Source of the DNA: Hydrogenophaga sp. Root209
GTDB lineage: Bacteria; Pseudomonadota; Gammaproteobacteria; Burkholderiales; Burkholderiaceae_C
Reading direction: 5' to 3'
Assembly: GCF_001428625.1 (NCBI RefSeq)
Contig: NZ_LMIE01000033.1
Span: forward strand, 188,199-252,198
Length of the DNA: 64,000 nucleotides
Below the pieces are notes generated by a model that searched no databases, had not been told where the DNA came from, and was given only the letters and a program-made list of their open reading frames with translations. Of the stretch, positions 9,538 through 19,200 are shown piece by piece (position 1 is the stretch's first letter; each line of letters opens with the position of its first letter). A program made the position numbers and the translations under genes.

Positions 9538-10458
9538 TCAACTCGACCACAGGAAATCCCGCACCACGGCCACTTGGTCGTCGGCCACCAGCGTGGGCGC
9601 GTGACCCACGCCGCCGAAGGTGACCAACGTGGCCTTGGGCCCACGCTGCGTCATCTGCCACGCCGTCTCGGGCGTGAGCAGGTCGGACTGCGCGCCACGA
9701 AGCAGCAACGTGGGCGCCTGGATCGCGTCGTACAACCCCCAGAGGGCGGCCTCACCCGCCTGCACGATCTGCTGCGCCCGCGCCTCATCGGCAGTGGCCG
9801 TCATGTCCTTGAACGGCACCGCAATCGCAGGGTCGTAGTGCAACCACCAGCGTCCCTCTCGCTCGCGCAGCAGCGGACGCGAAAGCGCCTGCCACTGCTC
9901 GGGCGTGTGGGGACCGAAGCCGGCCGAGATGGAGGCCAGGTACGCCACTGCGGCCTGTTCGCTGTCGAACGACGGGTTGAGTCCGAGGTAGGTGCCGATG
10001 CGCAGCAGCGCCTCCCATTGGATCACCGGCCCCACATCGTTGAGCACCAGGCGGCGCAGCGCCATCTGCGGCTGGGCTGCCATCGCCATGCCGATGAGGC
10101 CGCCCATGCTGGTGCCCACCCAGTCGATCTGAAGGTCGGGCGCGTCGGCGCGCAGGTGCGTGACCAGCGCCGCCGCGTCGGCTGCGTAGGTGGGAATCTG
10201 GTACCCCATGGGATCGGCCAGCCGGTCGCTGTGGCCACGACCGGCCACGTCCAGCGCAATGACCCGTGTGCGCTGGCGCAACGTCTGAGCCAGCGTGTCG
10301 AAGTCCAGGCCCTGGCGCGACAGGCCGTGCACGCAAACCACGACACCGAGGTGATCAGCGGCCTGGCAAGACCAATCCCAGTAAGCCAGGCGGCGGGGTG
10401 CACCCGTCGCAGCGGCAGCGCCGCCCACGGTGAGATGTTGGAGTTGGGGTGCTTGCAT
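9538..10458 (-). CDS. Alpha/beta-fold hydrolase
   Basis: A 306-aa alpha/beta hydrolase with an oxyanion segment VCVHGLSRQGLDF, nucleophile elbow GTSMGG (Ser at about 118), an acid loop in LLLRGAQSDLLTPE and the catalytic His in GVGHAP at about 285. The substrate cannot be told; epoxide hydrolase, haloalkane or ester hydrolase relatives all share this core. The start is ATG 10458 (MQAPQLQHL); an extension to 10509 is open but less likely. It is transcribed divergently from bdhA and lies just upstream of relA. Confidence 0.8.
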   Translation of the reverse strand: MQAPQLQHLTVGGAAAATGAPRRLAYWDWSCQAADHLGVVVCVHGLSRQGLDFDTLAQTLRQRTRVIALDVAGRGHSDRLADPMGYQIPTYAADAAALVTHLRADAPDLQIDWVGTSMGGLIGMAMAAQPQMALRRLVLNDVGPVIQWEALLRIGTYLGLNPSFDSEQAAVAYLASISAGFGPHTPEQWQALSRPLLREREGRWWLHYDPAIAVPFKDMTATADEARAQQIVQAGEAALWGLYDAIQAPTLLLRGAQSDLLTPETAWQMTQRGPKATLVTFGGVGHAPTLVADDQVAVVRDFLWSS

Positions 10459-10544
10459 GGTGCGAGGAGATGGGGAGGCGAGATGTGTCCGTGATAATGA
10501 ACCGGACACCGTTCAATCAATCGTAATGGAAGTGGGGATTTCAC

Positions 10545-11315
10545 ATGCTTGCCAACAAAACCGCCCTCGTCACCGGCTCCACCAGCGGCATCGGCCTGGG
10601 CATCGCCAAGGCCCTGGCGCGCCAGGGTGCCAACATCGTGCTCAACGGGTTCGGTGATGCCGAAGGCCCCAAGGCCGAGATCGCAGCGCTGGGCGCGAAG
10701 GTGGCCTACCACGGCGCGGACATGAGCAAGGCGGCCGAGATTGAAGCCATGATGGCCTTTGCCGCCGAGACCTTCGGGCAGGTCGACATCCTGGTGAACA
10801 ACGCAGGCATCCAGCACGTGGCACGCATTGAAGACTTCCCGGTCGAGCGCTGGGACGCGATCATCGCCATCAACCTCACCAGCGCCTTCCACGCCAGCCG
10901 GCTGGCCCTGCCGGCGATGCAGAAGGCCAACTGGGGCCGCATCATCAACGTGGCTTCGGTGCATGGGCTGGTCGGCTCGGCGGAGAAGTCGGCCTACGTG
11001 GCGGCCAAACACGGCATCGTCGGCCTGACCAAGGTCACTGCGCTGGAGAACGCCACGTCGGGCGTGACCTGCAACGCCATCTGCCCAGGCTGGGTGCTCA
11101 CGCCTCTGGTGCAGAAACAGGTGGACGCCAAGGCCGCCGCGCTGGGCATCTCCAACGAAGAAGCAAAAAAACAGTTGCTGGGCGAAAAGGAGCCATCAAT
11201 GCAGTTCACCACGCCGGAAGAACTGGGCGAGTTGGCCGTGTTTTTCTGTTCACCTGCCGGCAACAACGTGCGCGGTGTGGCCTGGAACATGGACGGCGGC
11301 TGGACTGCGCAATAA
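10545..11315 (+). CDS. bdhA: 3-hydroxybutyrate dehydrogenase (SDR family)
   Basis: A 256-aa short-chain dehydrogenase that interconverts D-3-hydroxybutyrate and acetoacetate with NAD, the mobilisation step for polyhydroxybutyrate. The Rossmann motif TGSTSGIGLGIA is at residues 10-21, NNAG follows, and the catalytic YVAAK gives Tyr at about 150 and Lys at about 154. The C-terminal region with QKQVDAKAAALG and EKEPSMQFTTPEELG is characteristic of the bdhA group and helps separate it from other SDRs. It is monocistronic, with a strong terminator after it. PhaR in the same window fits PHB storage. Confidence 0.92.
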   Translation: MLANKTALVTGSTSGIGLGIAKALARQGANIVLNGFGDAEGPKAEIAALGAKVAYHGADMSKAAEIEAMMAFAAETFGQVDILVNNAGIQHVARIEDFPVERWDAIIAINLTSAFHASRLALPAMQKANWGRIINVASVHGLVGSAEKSAYVAAKHGIVGLTKVTALENATSGVTCNAICPGWVLTPLVQKQVDAKAAALGISNEEAKKQLLGEKEPSMQFTTPEELGELAVFFCSPAGNNVRGVAWNMDGGWTAQ

Positions 11316-11330
11316 CGCTGTCCAAAAAAC

Positions 11331-11358
11331 AAAAGGCCCGCTCGTTGCGGGCCTTTTG
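11331..11358. terminator. Bidirectional terminator between bdhA and the SIMPL gene
   Basis: Stem AAAAGGCCCG / CGGGCCTTTT with a short loop, A-rich before and T-rich after, so it can serve both converging genes. Confidence 0.88.
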
Positions 11359-11379
11359 CCGGGTGCCGTGCGCGTTCGA

Positions 11380-12117
11380 TCAGCGCAGCTGCACAGAACC
11401 AGACACGGTCACATTGACGGTTGATTTTCCGGGCTCCACCGGCACGGCAGCATCCGACATGGCGGCTTTGGCTTCCATGGCCATGGCGCGTGGCTGGAAT
11501 GGGCGACCTTCCTGATCGGCCGAGCTCACCGCCACTTCACGCAAGCTGTAGCCGGCGAAGCCGAAGCCCTTGGCCACTTCGCCCGCCTTCGACTTGAAAC
11601 GCTCGATGGCCATCGCCTGCACGTCGGATTCCAGTTTCAGTCGAGCTTCGCGTGAGAGTGAGAAGCCCATGTTGCTCATGGTGAGCGTCTGGATCTTGCC
11701 GGCGGTGGTGCTGATGCGGGCGAAGTCGCGTCCTTCAAGCACCAGCTCGGTGCTGCCCTGCCAGCCACTGATCTTGCCCTTGTCGGTGTAGCGCGGGTAC
11801 AGACTGAACTGACCGGTGCGCACCTCAAGATGCTGGGGCTGGGCACTGGCACGGGCGACCGCCAGAGCGGATTCGAGCGCCGCCTTGAGTTGATTCTGCA
11901 CCGTGACCGCATCCGGTCCTTCGCGCGTGGTGCTCAGGCTCATGCTCAGCCAGTCTTGCGGTGCTTCGAGGAAGCCGCTGGCCGAGAGGTTGACGACGTT
12001 GAGAGGTGGGGGCTGAACGCCCTGGGCGTGTGCCAGGGAGCCGATGGCGATGAGAGATGAGAAAAGAAGAGTGCGGAAACGGGGAAGTTGAACGGAACGT
12101 TGGGCTGACAAGGTCAT
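11380..12117 (-). CDS. SIMPL (DUF541) periplasmic protein
   Basis: A 245-aa secreted protein. The N-terminal signal peptide ends near SLAHAQG, and the rest is the SIMPL/DUF541 fold seen in oxidative-stress defence proteins such as YggE. Visible family segments are VNLSASGFLEAPQDWLSM, the central SGWQGSTELVLEGRD and the C-terminal VNVTVSGSVQLR. The molecular role is unknown for the family. Its start overlaps the upstream small gene by 4 bp (ATGA), so the two form one transcript. Confidence 0.85.
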   Translation of the reverse strand: MTLSAQRSVQLPRFRTLLFSSLIAIGSLAHAQGVQPPPLNVVNLSASGFLEAPQDWLSMSLSTTREGPDAVTVQNQLKAALESALAVARASAQPQHLEVRTGQFSLYPRYTDKGKISGWQGSTELVLEGRDFARISTTAGKIQTLTMSNMGFSLSREARLKLESDVQAMAIERFKSKAGEVAKGFGFAGYSLREVAVSSADQEGRPFQPRAMAMEAKAAMSDAAVPVEPGKSTVNVTVSGSVQLR

Positions 12118-12410
12118 GGTTTGAATCGGTTCTCATGCGGCGACTGGCCGCGAAGCTGTTCGCGCAGTCGCAGGCGCTCTTCAACGGACAAGCGGTAAGG
12201 CTTGGCGTTGTCCTCCATGTCGTCAAAGGGTTGCCGAAGCACATCGCGCAGACGAAGAACGTTGCGGGATTCCCCTCCTTCATCCACCGAAATGGGCATG
12301 ACCATCACCGATGCGTTGGTGGGCATCGGATGCACGCGCTGATCACCTGGCGCAGCATGCGCCGAACCCAGTGTCAACATGATCAAGCCCAAAGGCAAAT
12401 ACGTTTTCAT
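12114..12410 (-). CDS. Small exported protein of unknown function
   Basis: A 98-aa protein starting MKTYLPLGLIMLTLG with a signal peptide probably cleaved after SAHA. The mature part contains RDVLRQPFDDME and ends with an Arg-rich segment (RLSVEERLRLREQLRGQ). I do not recognise a named family. It is translationally coupled to the SIMPL gene by a 4-bp overlap and diverges from ompR across a 169-bp gap, so it may share regulation with the two-component system. An in-frame extension upstream to 12527 is open but lacks a signal-like start. Confidence 0.7.
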   Translation of the reverse strand: MKTYLPLGLIMLTLGSAHAAPGDQRVHPMPTNASVMVMPISVDEGGESRNVLRLRDVLRQPFDDMEDNAKPYRLSVEERLRLREQLRGQSPHENRFKP

Positions 12411-12579
12411 GGTCCGCTCAAGTATCGTCAATCTGGTCATTGTGTGATGTGTGCGCCGTGAACGGTTCGAGCGCGCGGGCAACATCTGTAACAGCATGTC
12501 AGGAAAATAAAAATCCAGTGCTGACAAGCACTTGGCGCTGCCACAATCGCGTTTGTTACATATTCAGGAAGTTGCCTAC

Positions 12580-13311
12580 ATGCCACAAAACAACGCACGC
12601 CCCAACAAGATCCTCGTGGTCGACGACGACGTCCGTATCCGCGACCTGCTGCGCCGCTATCTCATGCAGGAGGGATTTGAGGTCATGCTGGCCGAAGACG
12701 GCAAGTCGCTCAACCGGGTTCTGCAGCGCGATTCGGTGGATCTGATCGTGCTCGATCTCATGATGCCGGGCGAAGACGGCCTGTCCATCTGCCGCCGCCT
12801 GCGCGCCAACGGCGACCGCACGCCGATCATCATGCTCACCGCCAAGAGCGAAGACGTCGACCGCATCGTCGGCCTCGAAGTCGGCGCCGACGACTACCTG
12901 GGCAAACCGTTCAATCCGCGTGAACTGCTGGCCCGCATCCACGCCGTGTTGCGACGCCGCCCCCCCACCGAAGTGCCCGGTGCACCTTCGCAGGATCAGG
13001 AAGTCGTGAACTTCGGCCCCTTCGAGTTCGATCTGAGCCTGCGCACGCTGCGCAAGGAAGGCTCCGACCTTCCCCTGACCACCGGCGAGTTCGCCATGCT
13101 CAAGGCGCTGGTGCGCCACCCGCGACAGCCACTGTCTCGCGAGAAGCTGGCACAACTGGCCCGCGGACGCGAGTTCGAGCCGTTTGACCGCAGCCTGGAC
13201 GTGCAGGTCTCCCGCCTGCGCAAGCTCATTGAGGAAGACGCTGCTTCGCCGCGTTACCTGCAGACGGTGTGGGGCGTGGGCTATGTCTTCGTGCCGGACG
13301 GCAACGCCTGA
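12580..13311 (+). CDS. ompR: OmpR-family response regulator
   Basis: A 243-aa response regulator. The receiver domain has the acidic DDD pocket at residues 13-15, phospho-acceptor Asp at about 58 (LIVLDLMMPG), a switch Thr in IIMLTAKS and Lys in YLGKPF at about 108. The C-terminal winged-helix domain ends with LQTVWGVGYVFVPDG. The start is ATG 12580 with AGGAAG nine bases upstream. It overlaps the sensor-kinase gene by one base (TGATG). The pairing and sequence style match OmpR/EnvZ, which act in envelope and osmotic control. Confidence 0.9.
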   Translation: MPQNNARPNKILVVDDDVRIRDLLRRYLMQEGFEVMLAEDGKSLNRVLQRDSVDLIVLDLMMPGEDGLSICRRLRANGDRTPIIMLTAKSEDVDRIVGLEVGADDYLGKPFNPRELLARIHAVLRRRPPTEVPGAPSQDQEVVNFGPFEFDLSLRTLRKEGSDLPLTTGEFAMLKALVRHPRQPLSREKLAQLARGREFEPFDRSLDVQVSRLRKLIEEDAASPRYLQTVWGVGYVFVPDGNA

Positions 13312-14714
13312 TGTCGGAAGAGTCGCGGGTTCCTTTTGAGACCCATCCCACTTCACTGGAGACCGCACCTGCTCCGCTGGAACTGAGGCCCAGCCGCGGC
13401 TTCAGTCTGTTCTGGCGCACCTTCTTCTTTCTGGCCTTGCTGCTGGTGGGTTGCATCGTGGCCTGGCTGCAGACCTTCCGCGCGCTCGAATACGAACCCC
13501 GGGCGCTGCAAAGCGCCAACCAGCTGGCCTCGTTGGTCAACCTGAGCCGTGCGGCCCTGGTGCACTCGGATTCGATTGCACGGGTCTCGCTGATCAAGAC
13601 CCTGGCGGACGAAGAAGGCCTGCGCATCGCGCCGCGCGAGCCCAACGACACCTTCCGCCTCTACGACACCGATGTGCTCAGCCGCAACGTGGCCGAGCGC
13701 CTGAGCGGTCGCCTGGGGCCCGGCACCCTGGTGGCGCGTGAAGTCAACGGAACACCGGGTCTCTGGATTGGTTTCAACATTGACGGCGACCCCTACTGGC
13801 TGCTCACCGATCCGTCGCGCATCGGCCCTGTGGCGGGCACCACCTGGTTGATCTGGCTGGGCACGGCCGCCCTGCTCTCGCTCACCGGTGCGGCACTCAT
13901 CGCCCGTTTGATCAACCGGCCGCTGAAGAAGTTGTCGTTCGCGGCCAGCCGCGTGCGGGAGGGTGACTTCAACGCCAGCCAGCTCAACGAAACCGTGGCC
14001 ACCAGCGAAATCCGCGAGGTCAACATCGGTTTCAACCGCATGGCGCAACGTCTGTCCAAGATCGAGCAGGACCGCGCGCTCATGCTCGCCGGCATCTCGC
14101 ACGACCTGCGCACACCGCTGTCACGGCTGAGGCTGGAAACCGAGATGAGCGTGGCCGACCCCATCGCCCGGGAGCACATGGCGGCAGACATCGAGCAGGT
14201 CAATTCGATCATCGACAAGTTCCTCGACTACGCGCGACCTGACCACATCAAGCCCGACCGGGTGAGCCTTAACCAGGTGGTCGATGCGGCGGTGTTTGCG
14301 CTGGGCGACGACGAACGCAACGTGTTCACCACCAGCATCCCGCCCGACACCATCGTGATGGGAGATGCGGTGGAGCTGCAGCGCGTGTTTGCCAACCTGC
14401 TGGAGAACGCCTGCCGCTACGGCCGTGACCCCCGCACCGGGGTGGCGCGCGTGGACATTGCTGCAAAACCCAAGGACGATTGGGTGCTGATCAAGCTGCG
14501 CGACCATGGACAAGGCGTTGACCCCGAGATCCTGGAGCAACTGACTCAGCCGTTCTTCCGGGGCGATGTCTCACGGACCTCGGCCACCGGCACCGGCCTG
14601 GGCCTGGCCATTGTCGACCGTGCCATCGCTCGCATGGGTGGGCGCTTTGCGCTGGCCAACAGCAGCACGGGCGGCCTCTCGGCCCACTTGAAGCTGCAGC
14701 GCGCTCCCGCCTGA
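13311..14714 (+). CDS. envZ: EnvZ-type sensor histidine kinase
   Basis: A 467-aa inner-membrane kinase paired with ompR. It has a cytoplasmic Pro-rich start, a first membrane helix (FFFLALLLVGCIVAWL), a periplasmic sensor region, a second helix (WLIWLGTAALLSLTGAALI), a HAMP linker, then the H-box GISHDLRTPLSRLR with phospho-His at about 264. The ATPase domain shows N (LLENACRYG), G1 (RDHGQGVDPE) and G2 (TGTGLGLAIV) boxes. The start overlaps the ompR stop. A palindromic repeat follows the stop. Confidence 0.9.
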   Translation: MSEESRVPFETHPTSLETAPAPLELRPSRGFSLFWRTFFFLALLLVGCIVAWLQTFRALEYEPRALQSANQLASLVNLSRAALVHSDSIARVSLIKTLADEEGLRIAPREPNDTFRLYDTDVLSRNVAERLSGRLGPGTLVAREVNGTPGLWIGFNIDGDPYWLLTDPSRIGPVAGTTWLIWLGTAALLSLTGAALIARLINRPLKKLSFAASRVREGDFNASQLNETVATSEIREVNIGFNRMAQRLSKIEQDRALMLAGISHDLRTPLSRLRLETEMSVADPIAREHMAADIEQVNSIIDKFLDYARPDHIKPDRVSLNQVVDAAVFALGDDERNVFTTSIPPDTIVMGDAVELQRVFANLLENACRYGRDPRTGVARVDIAAKPKDDWVLIKLRDHGQGVDPEILEQLTQPFFRGDVSRTSATGTGLGLAIVDRAIARMGGRFALANSSTGGLSAHLKLQRAPA

Positions 14715-14729
14715 TCCCGCCCGGGGCTC

Positions 14730-14834
14730 ATACGGATCTGCAATCAAAGTGAGAACAAGGCGCGAAGCCGCAGACAGTGCTGTAGCACGGCAAGGCGAAG
14801 CAACGCCGTTATCGCTTTGATTGCGAGTCCGTAT
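14730..14834. repeat. About 105-bp imperfect palindromic element between envZ and ispF
   Basis: The ends form long inverted repeats: ATACGGATCTGCAATCAAAG on the left and CTTTGATTGCGAGTCCGTAT on the right, around an interior containing GGCGCGAAGCCGC and CGGCAAGGCGAAGCAACGCCG. It resembles a non-autonomous palindromic repeat (REP/MITE-like). The right end reaches the ispF stop codon, so the element supplies the 3' boundary of that gene. Confidence 0.65.
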
Positions 14835-15337
14835 CAGGCCCGCACGAAGAGCATGGCCACGGCCCGCGCTTCGATGCAGAGGCCCTGCCCCACCGGGCCG
14901 ATCTTCTCGGCGGTCTTGGCCTTCACATTGACCTGAGCGACCGTCACGCCCAGCGTGCGGGCGATGCCCTCCACCATGCCCGGGATGTGCGGCGCCAGCT
15001 TGGGCGCCTGCGCGATCACGGTGCTGTCGACGTTGCCGATCTCGAAGCCCGCCTCACGAACGCGGCGCGCGGCCTCGTTCAGCAGCACGCTCGAATCCGC
15101 TCCCTTGAAACGCTCATCGGTGTCTGGAAAATGGCGACCGATGTCGCCGAGTGCCGCGGCCCCCAGCAAGGCGTCGGTGATGGCGTGCAGCAGCACGTCG
15201 GCATCGGAATGGCCCAGCAGACCCTGACTGTGCGGGATGTGCACGCCACCGATGATGAGTTTGCGGCCCGGCACGAGCGCATGCACGTCCCAGCCCTCGC
15301 CGATGCGCCACGTCGGGACCGGGATCGGGGTGTTCAT
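14834..15337 (-). CDS. ispF: 2-C-methyl-D-erythritol 2,4-cyclodiphosphate synthase
   Basis: A 167-aa MEP-pathway enzyme that cyclises CDP-ME 2-phosphate to MEcPP for isoprenoid synthesis. Metal ligands are in [10 protein letters not shown] (Asp and His near residues 16-18), with [28 protein letters not shown] and [11 protein letters not shown] as further family motifs. Its start overlaps the ispD stop by 4 bp, so ispDF are coupled. The stop codon lies at the edge of the palindromic repeat. Confidence 0.95.
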   Translation of the reverse strand: MNTPIPVPTWRIGEGWDVHALVPGRKLIIGGVHIPHSQGLLGHSDADVLLHAITDALLGAAALGDIGRHFPDTDERFKGADSSVLLNEAARRVREAGFEIGNVDSTVIAQAPKLAPHIPGMVEGIARTLGVTVAQVNVKAKTAEKIGPVGQGLCIEARAVAMLFVRA

Positions 15338-16080
15338 GCGCGGCTCCTGAAGACGGCTTCGGCCAGCGCGAAGTCATCGGGGTAGGTGATCTTGAAATTG
15401 CGGGTGCTGCCCGGCACCAGCAACGGCCGGTGTCCGGCCATCTCCATGGCGCTGGCTTCGTCGGTCACACCCGCAAAACCCTGCGAGGCGGTGGCGGCCA
15501 GCGCGGCATGCAGCGCCCCCAGGCGAAACATCTGCGGCGTTTGCGCGAGCCACTTGCCCGCGCGGTCCACCGTGGTCGTCACGCGCCCATGGGCCTCGGC
15601 CTTGAGCGTGTCGGGCAAGGGAATCGCGAGCAAGCCACCCACCGGGTCGTGCTGGCACGCATCGATCAGTGCGTTGACCATGGTCGCGGTGATCAGGCAG
15701 CGCGCCGCATCGTGCACCAGCACCCAGTCGGCCGGATCCGTGCCTTGGTCCAGCAAGGCCTGCAAACCGTTGAACACGCTCTGCGCGCGCGTGCCGCCGC
15801 CGCAGCGCAGTGCCGTCACACCGGGGTAACCCAGGGCCCAGAAATCATCGCCCGGGGCCACCACCACCACGAGGCGATCCAGGCGGAGCACAGCCCGCAA
15901 GGCCACCAGGGTGTGCAACACCATCGGCAAACCGAGGATGGGCTGGTACTGCTTGGGAACCTCGGTACCGGCCCGCGAGCCGGTGCCGGCGCACGGCAGC
16001 AAGGCATGGCAACGGATGCCGGCCTCGGTAGAAGTGTGGGGGGTCAATTCGTGGGCGGCATCGGGCATGGGTGGCTGCAT
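15334..16080 (-). CDS. ispD: 2-C-methyl-D-erythritol 4-phosphate cytidylyltransferase
   Basis: A 248-aa enzyme that makes CDP-ME from MEP and CTP, two steps before IspF. The nucleotide-binding loop is [13 protein letters not shown] with PKQYQ nearby, then [11 protein letters not shown] and the C-terminal [19 protein letters not shown] place the start at ATG 16080 ([12 protein letters not shown]); ATG 16098 is also in frame. It is transcribed divergently from mfd across 127 bp. Confidence 0.93.
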   Translation of the reverse strand: MQPPMPDAAHELTPHTSTEAGIRCHALLPCAGTGSRAGTEVPKQYQPILGLPMVLHTLVALRAVLRLDRLVVVVAPGDDFWALGYPGVTALRCGGGTRAQSVFNGLQALLDQGTDPADWVLVHDAARCLITATMVNALIDACQHDPVGGLLAIPLPDTLKAEAHGRVTTTVDRAGKWLAQTPQMFRLGALHAALAATASQGFAGVTDEASAMEMAGHRPLLVPGSTRNFKITYPDDFALAEAVFRSRA

Positions 16081-16207
16081 TCTAAAATCACGGCTCACAC
16101 ACCCCCTGCTCTGCCGAGCCGGGGGTGTTCGTCATGGACGCTCCGGGCGCACGCCCGGATCGCCTGCCTGCCAACCGCAACGCACCGCGCGCCGACCACT
16201 GCCCTTC

Positions 16208-19200
16208 ATGGACCTGCCCAAACTCACCCCCGGCAAACGCTTCACCCTGCCCCACCCAGGTGGCTCGGCCGACGCGCTGTTGCTGGCGAAGCTGGCCGCG
16301 CGCGACAAGGCCGCGGGTCGGCTCACGGCCATCATCACGTCGGACGCCAACGACGCGCAGCGGCTCATCGACGAGATGTCGTTCTTCGCGCCCGAGCTGC
16401 GATGCGCCCTGTTCCCCGACTGGGAGACCCTGCCCTACGACACTTTCTCGCCACACCAGGACCTGATCAGCGAACGGCTGGCCACCCTCTGGCGCATCTC
16501 GCAGCGCGACAAGGAGACCGGCGCCGACGTGGTGCTGGTGCCCGCTACCACCGCGCTGTACCGCGTGGCGCCGCCGGCGTTTCTGGCCGGCTACACGTTC
16601 CAGTTCAAGGTCAAGCAGAAACTGGATGAAGCCCGCCTGAAGAGCCAGCTCACACTGGCGGGCTACCAGCATGTGACGCAAGTGGTGAGCCCGGGCGAGT
16701 ACGCGGTGCGCGGCGGCCTGATCGACCTCTTCCCCATGGGCAGCCCCGTGCCCTACCGCGTGGACCTGTTCGACGACGAGATCGACAGCATCCGCACCTT
16801 CGACCCCGACAGCCAGCGCAGCCTGTACCCGGTGCCCGAGGTGCGGCTGCTGCCCGGGCGCGAATTCCCCATGGACGACGGCGCGCGCGCGAAATTCCGC
16901 AGCCGCTGGCGCGAGCTGCTCGACGGCGACCCTACCAAGAGCCGCATCTACAAAGACATGGGCAACGGCGTGGCCACCGCCGGTATCGAGTACTACCTGC
17001 CGCTGTTCTTCGACGACACCGCCACCGTGTTCGACTACCTCGGTGCGGACGCCACCGTGGTGCTGCACGGCGACCTGGAGCCGGCCTTCCAGCGCTTCTG
17101 GCAGGACACGAAAGACCGCTACCGCCTGGTGCACGGCGACCCGGAGCGCCCGGTGTTGCCACCCGAGTCGCTGTTCCTGGGCGTGGAGCAGTTCTATGCG
17201 CGGGCCAACGAGCACGCGCAGCTCGCCATCAAATCCGTTCGCCCAGAGCTTGTCGAAGGGCTCGGCGAGGCTTCGACAGGCTCAGCCCGAACGGCGTTTG
17301 TGCAATTCAACGGATTGCCAGACCTCTCGGTGGTGCGCGGCGCCGAAGACCCGCTCTCGCGCCTGCAGGGCCACATCCGCAACACCGCGCAGCGCGTGCT
17401 GCTGCTGGCCGAGAGCGACGGTCGGCGCGAGAGTCTGCTCGACTTCCTGCGCGCCAGCGGCGTCAATCCGCCGGCCTTCGACTCCTTGCTGGAGTTCCAG
17501 ACCAGCAGCGAGAAGCTCGGCATTGCCACGGCTGCGCTGTCCACCGGTTTTTCGTGGCTCGAAGACGGCATCGACTTCGTCACCGAGACCGAGCTGTTCG
17601 CAGCGAGCCCCACCACGCGTCGGCGCAAGAAGCAAGAGCAGGTCAGCGATGTCGACGCGCTGATCAAGGACCTCTCGGAGCTCAACCTGGGCGACCCGGT
17701 GGTGCACATCGCCCACGGCATCGGGCGCTACCGCGGCCTGATCAACCTGGACATGGGCGAGAAGAACGCCGATGGCACGCCAGCGTTGATGGAGTTCCTG
17801 CACCTGGAATACGCCGACAAGGCCGTGCTCTATGTGCCGGTGAGTCAACTGCAGTTGATTGGCCGCTACACCGGCGTGGGTGCCGACGAGGCGCCGTTGC
17901 ACCGCCTGGGCAGCGGCCAGTGGGAAAAGGCCAAGCGCAAGGCGGCCGAGCAGGTGCGCGACGCCGCAGCCGAACTGCTCAACATCTATGCCCGCCGCGC
18001 TGCGCGCCAGGGCCACGCCTTCCGCTACTCGGCTCAGGACTACGAGGTGTTCGCCAACGACTTCGGTTTCGAGGAAACCGCCGACCAGCGCGCGGCCATC
18101 CACGCCGTCATCCAGGACATGATCAGCCCGCGCCCGATGGACCGGCTGGTGTGTGGCGATGTGGGCTTCGGCAAGACCGAGGTGGCGCTGCGAGCCGCCT
18201 TCGTGGCCGTGACCGGCGGGCGCCAGGTGGCCCTGCTCGCGCCCACCACCCTGCTGGCAGAACAGCACCACCAGACGCTGGTGGACCGCTTTGCCAAGTG
18301 GCCGGTGAAGATCGCCGAGATGAGCCGCTTTCGTTCGGCGAAAGAAATCACCGCCGCCGCCAAGGGCCTGGCCGACGGCTCGGTGGACATCGTGGTCGGC
18401 ACGCACAAGCTGCTCAGCGAAAGCGTGAAGTTCAAAGACCTCGGCCTGCTCATCATCGACGAGGAGCACCGCTTCGGCGTGCGCCACAAGGAGCAGATGA
18501 AGGCGCTGCGCGCCGAGGTCGATGTGCTCACGCTCACCGCCACACCGATCCCGCGCACGCTGGGCATGGCGCTCGAAGGCCTGCGTGATCTGAGCGTGAT
18601 CGCCACCGCACCGCAGCGCCGCCTGGCCATCAAGACTTTCGTGCGCAACGAGGGCAACGGCGTGATCCGCGAGGCCGTGTTGCGCGAGCTCAAGCGCGGC
18701 GGGCAGGTGTACTTCCTGCACAACGAGGTCGACACGATCGAGAACCGCCGGCAAAAACTCGAAGAGCTGTTGCCCGAGGCGCGCATTGCGATTGCCCACG
18801 GCCAGATGCCCGAGCGCGAGCTGGAGCGCGTGATGCGCGACTTCGTGGCGCAGCGCTTCAATGTGCTGCTGTGCTCCACCATCATCGAGACCGGCATCGA
18901 CGTACCCACCGCCAACACCATCGTGATGGCGCGCGCCGACAAGTTCGGCCTGGCCCAGCTGCACCAGCTGCGCGGGCGCGTGGGCCGCAGCCACCACCAG
19001 GCCTACGCCTACCTCATGGTCCCTGACATCGAGGGCCTGACCAAGCAGGCCGCGCAGCGGCTGGACGCCATCCAGCAGATGGAAGAACTCGGCAGCGGCT
19101 TTTATCTGGCCATGCACGACCTGGAGATCCGCGGCGCCGGCGAGGTACTGGGCGAGAACCAGAGCGGCAACATGCTGGAAGTGGGCTTTCAGCTCTACAA

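Noticed and set aside
7764-9623. 619-codon open frame antisense to relA
   Set aside because: Shadow of relA; no start site or domain.
7224-9644. Upstream start of relA at 9644
   Set aside because: Would overlap the hydrolase gene by over 100 bp with Trp/Arg-rich residues; ATG 9524 fits better.
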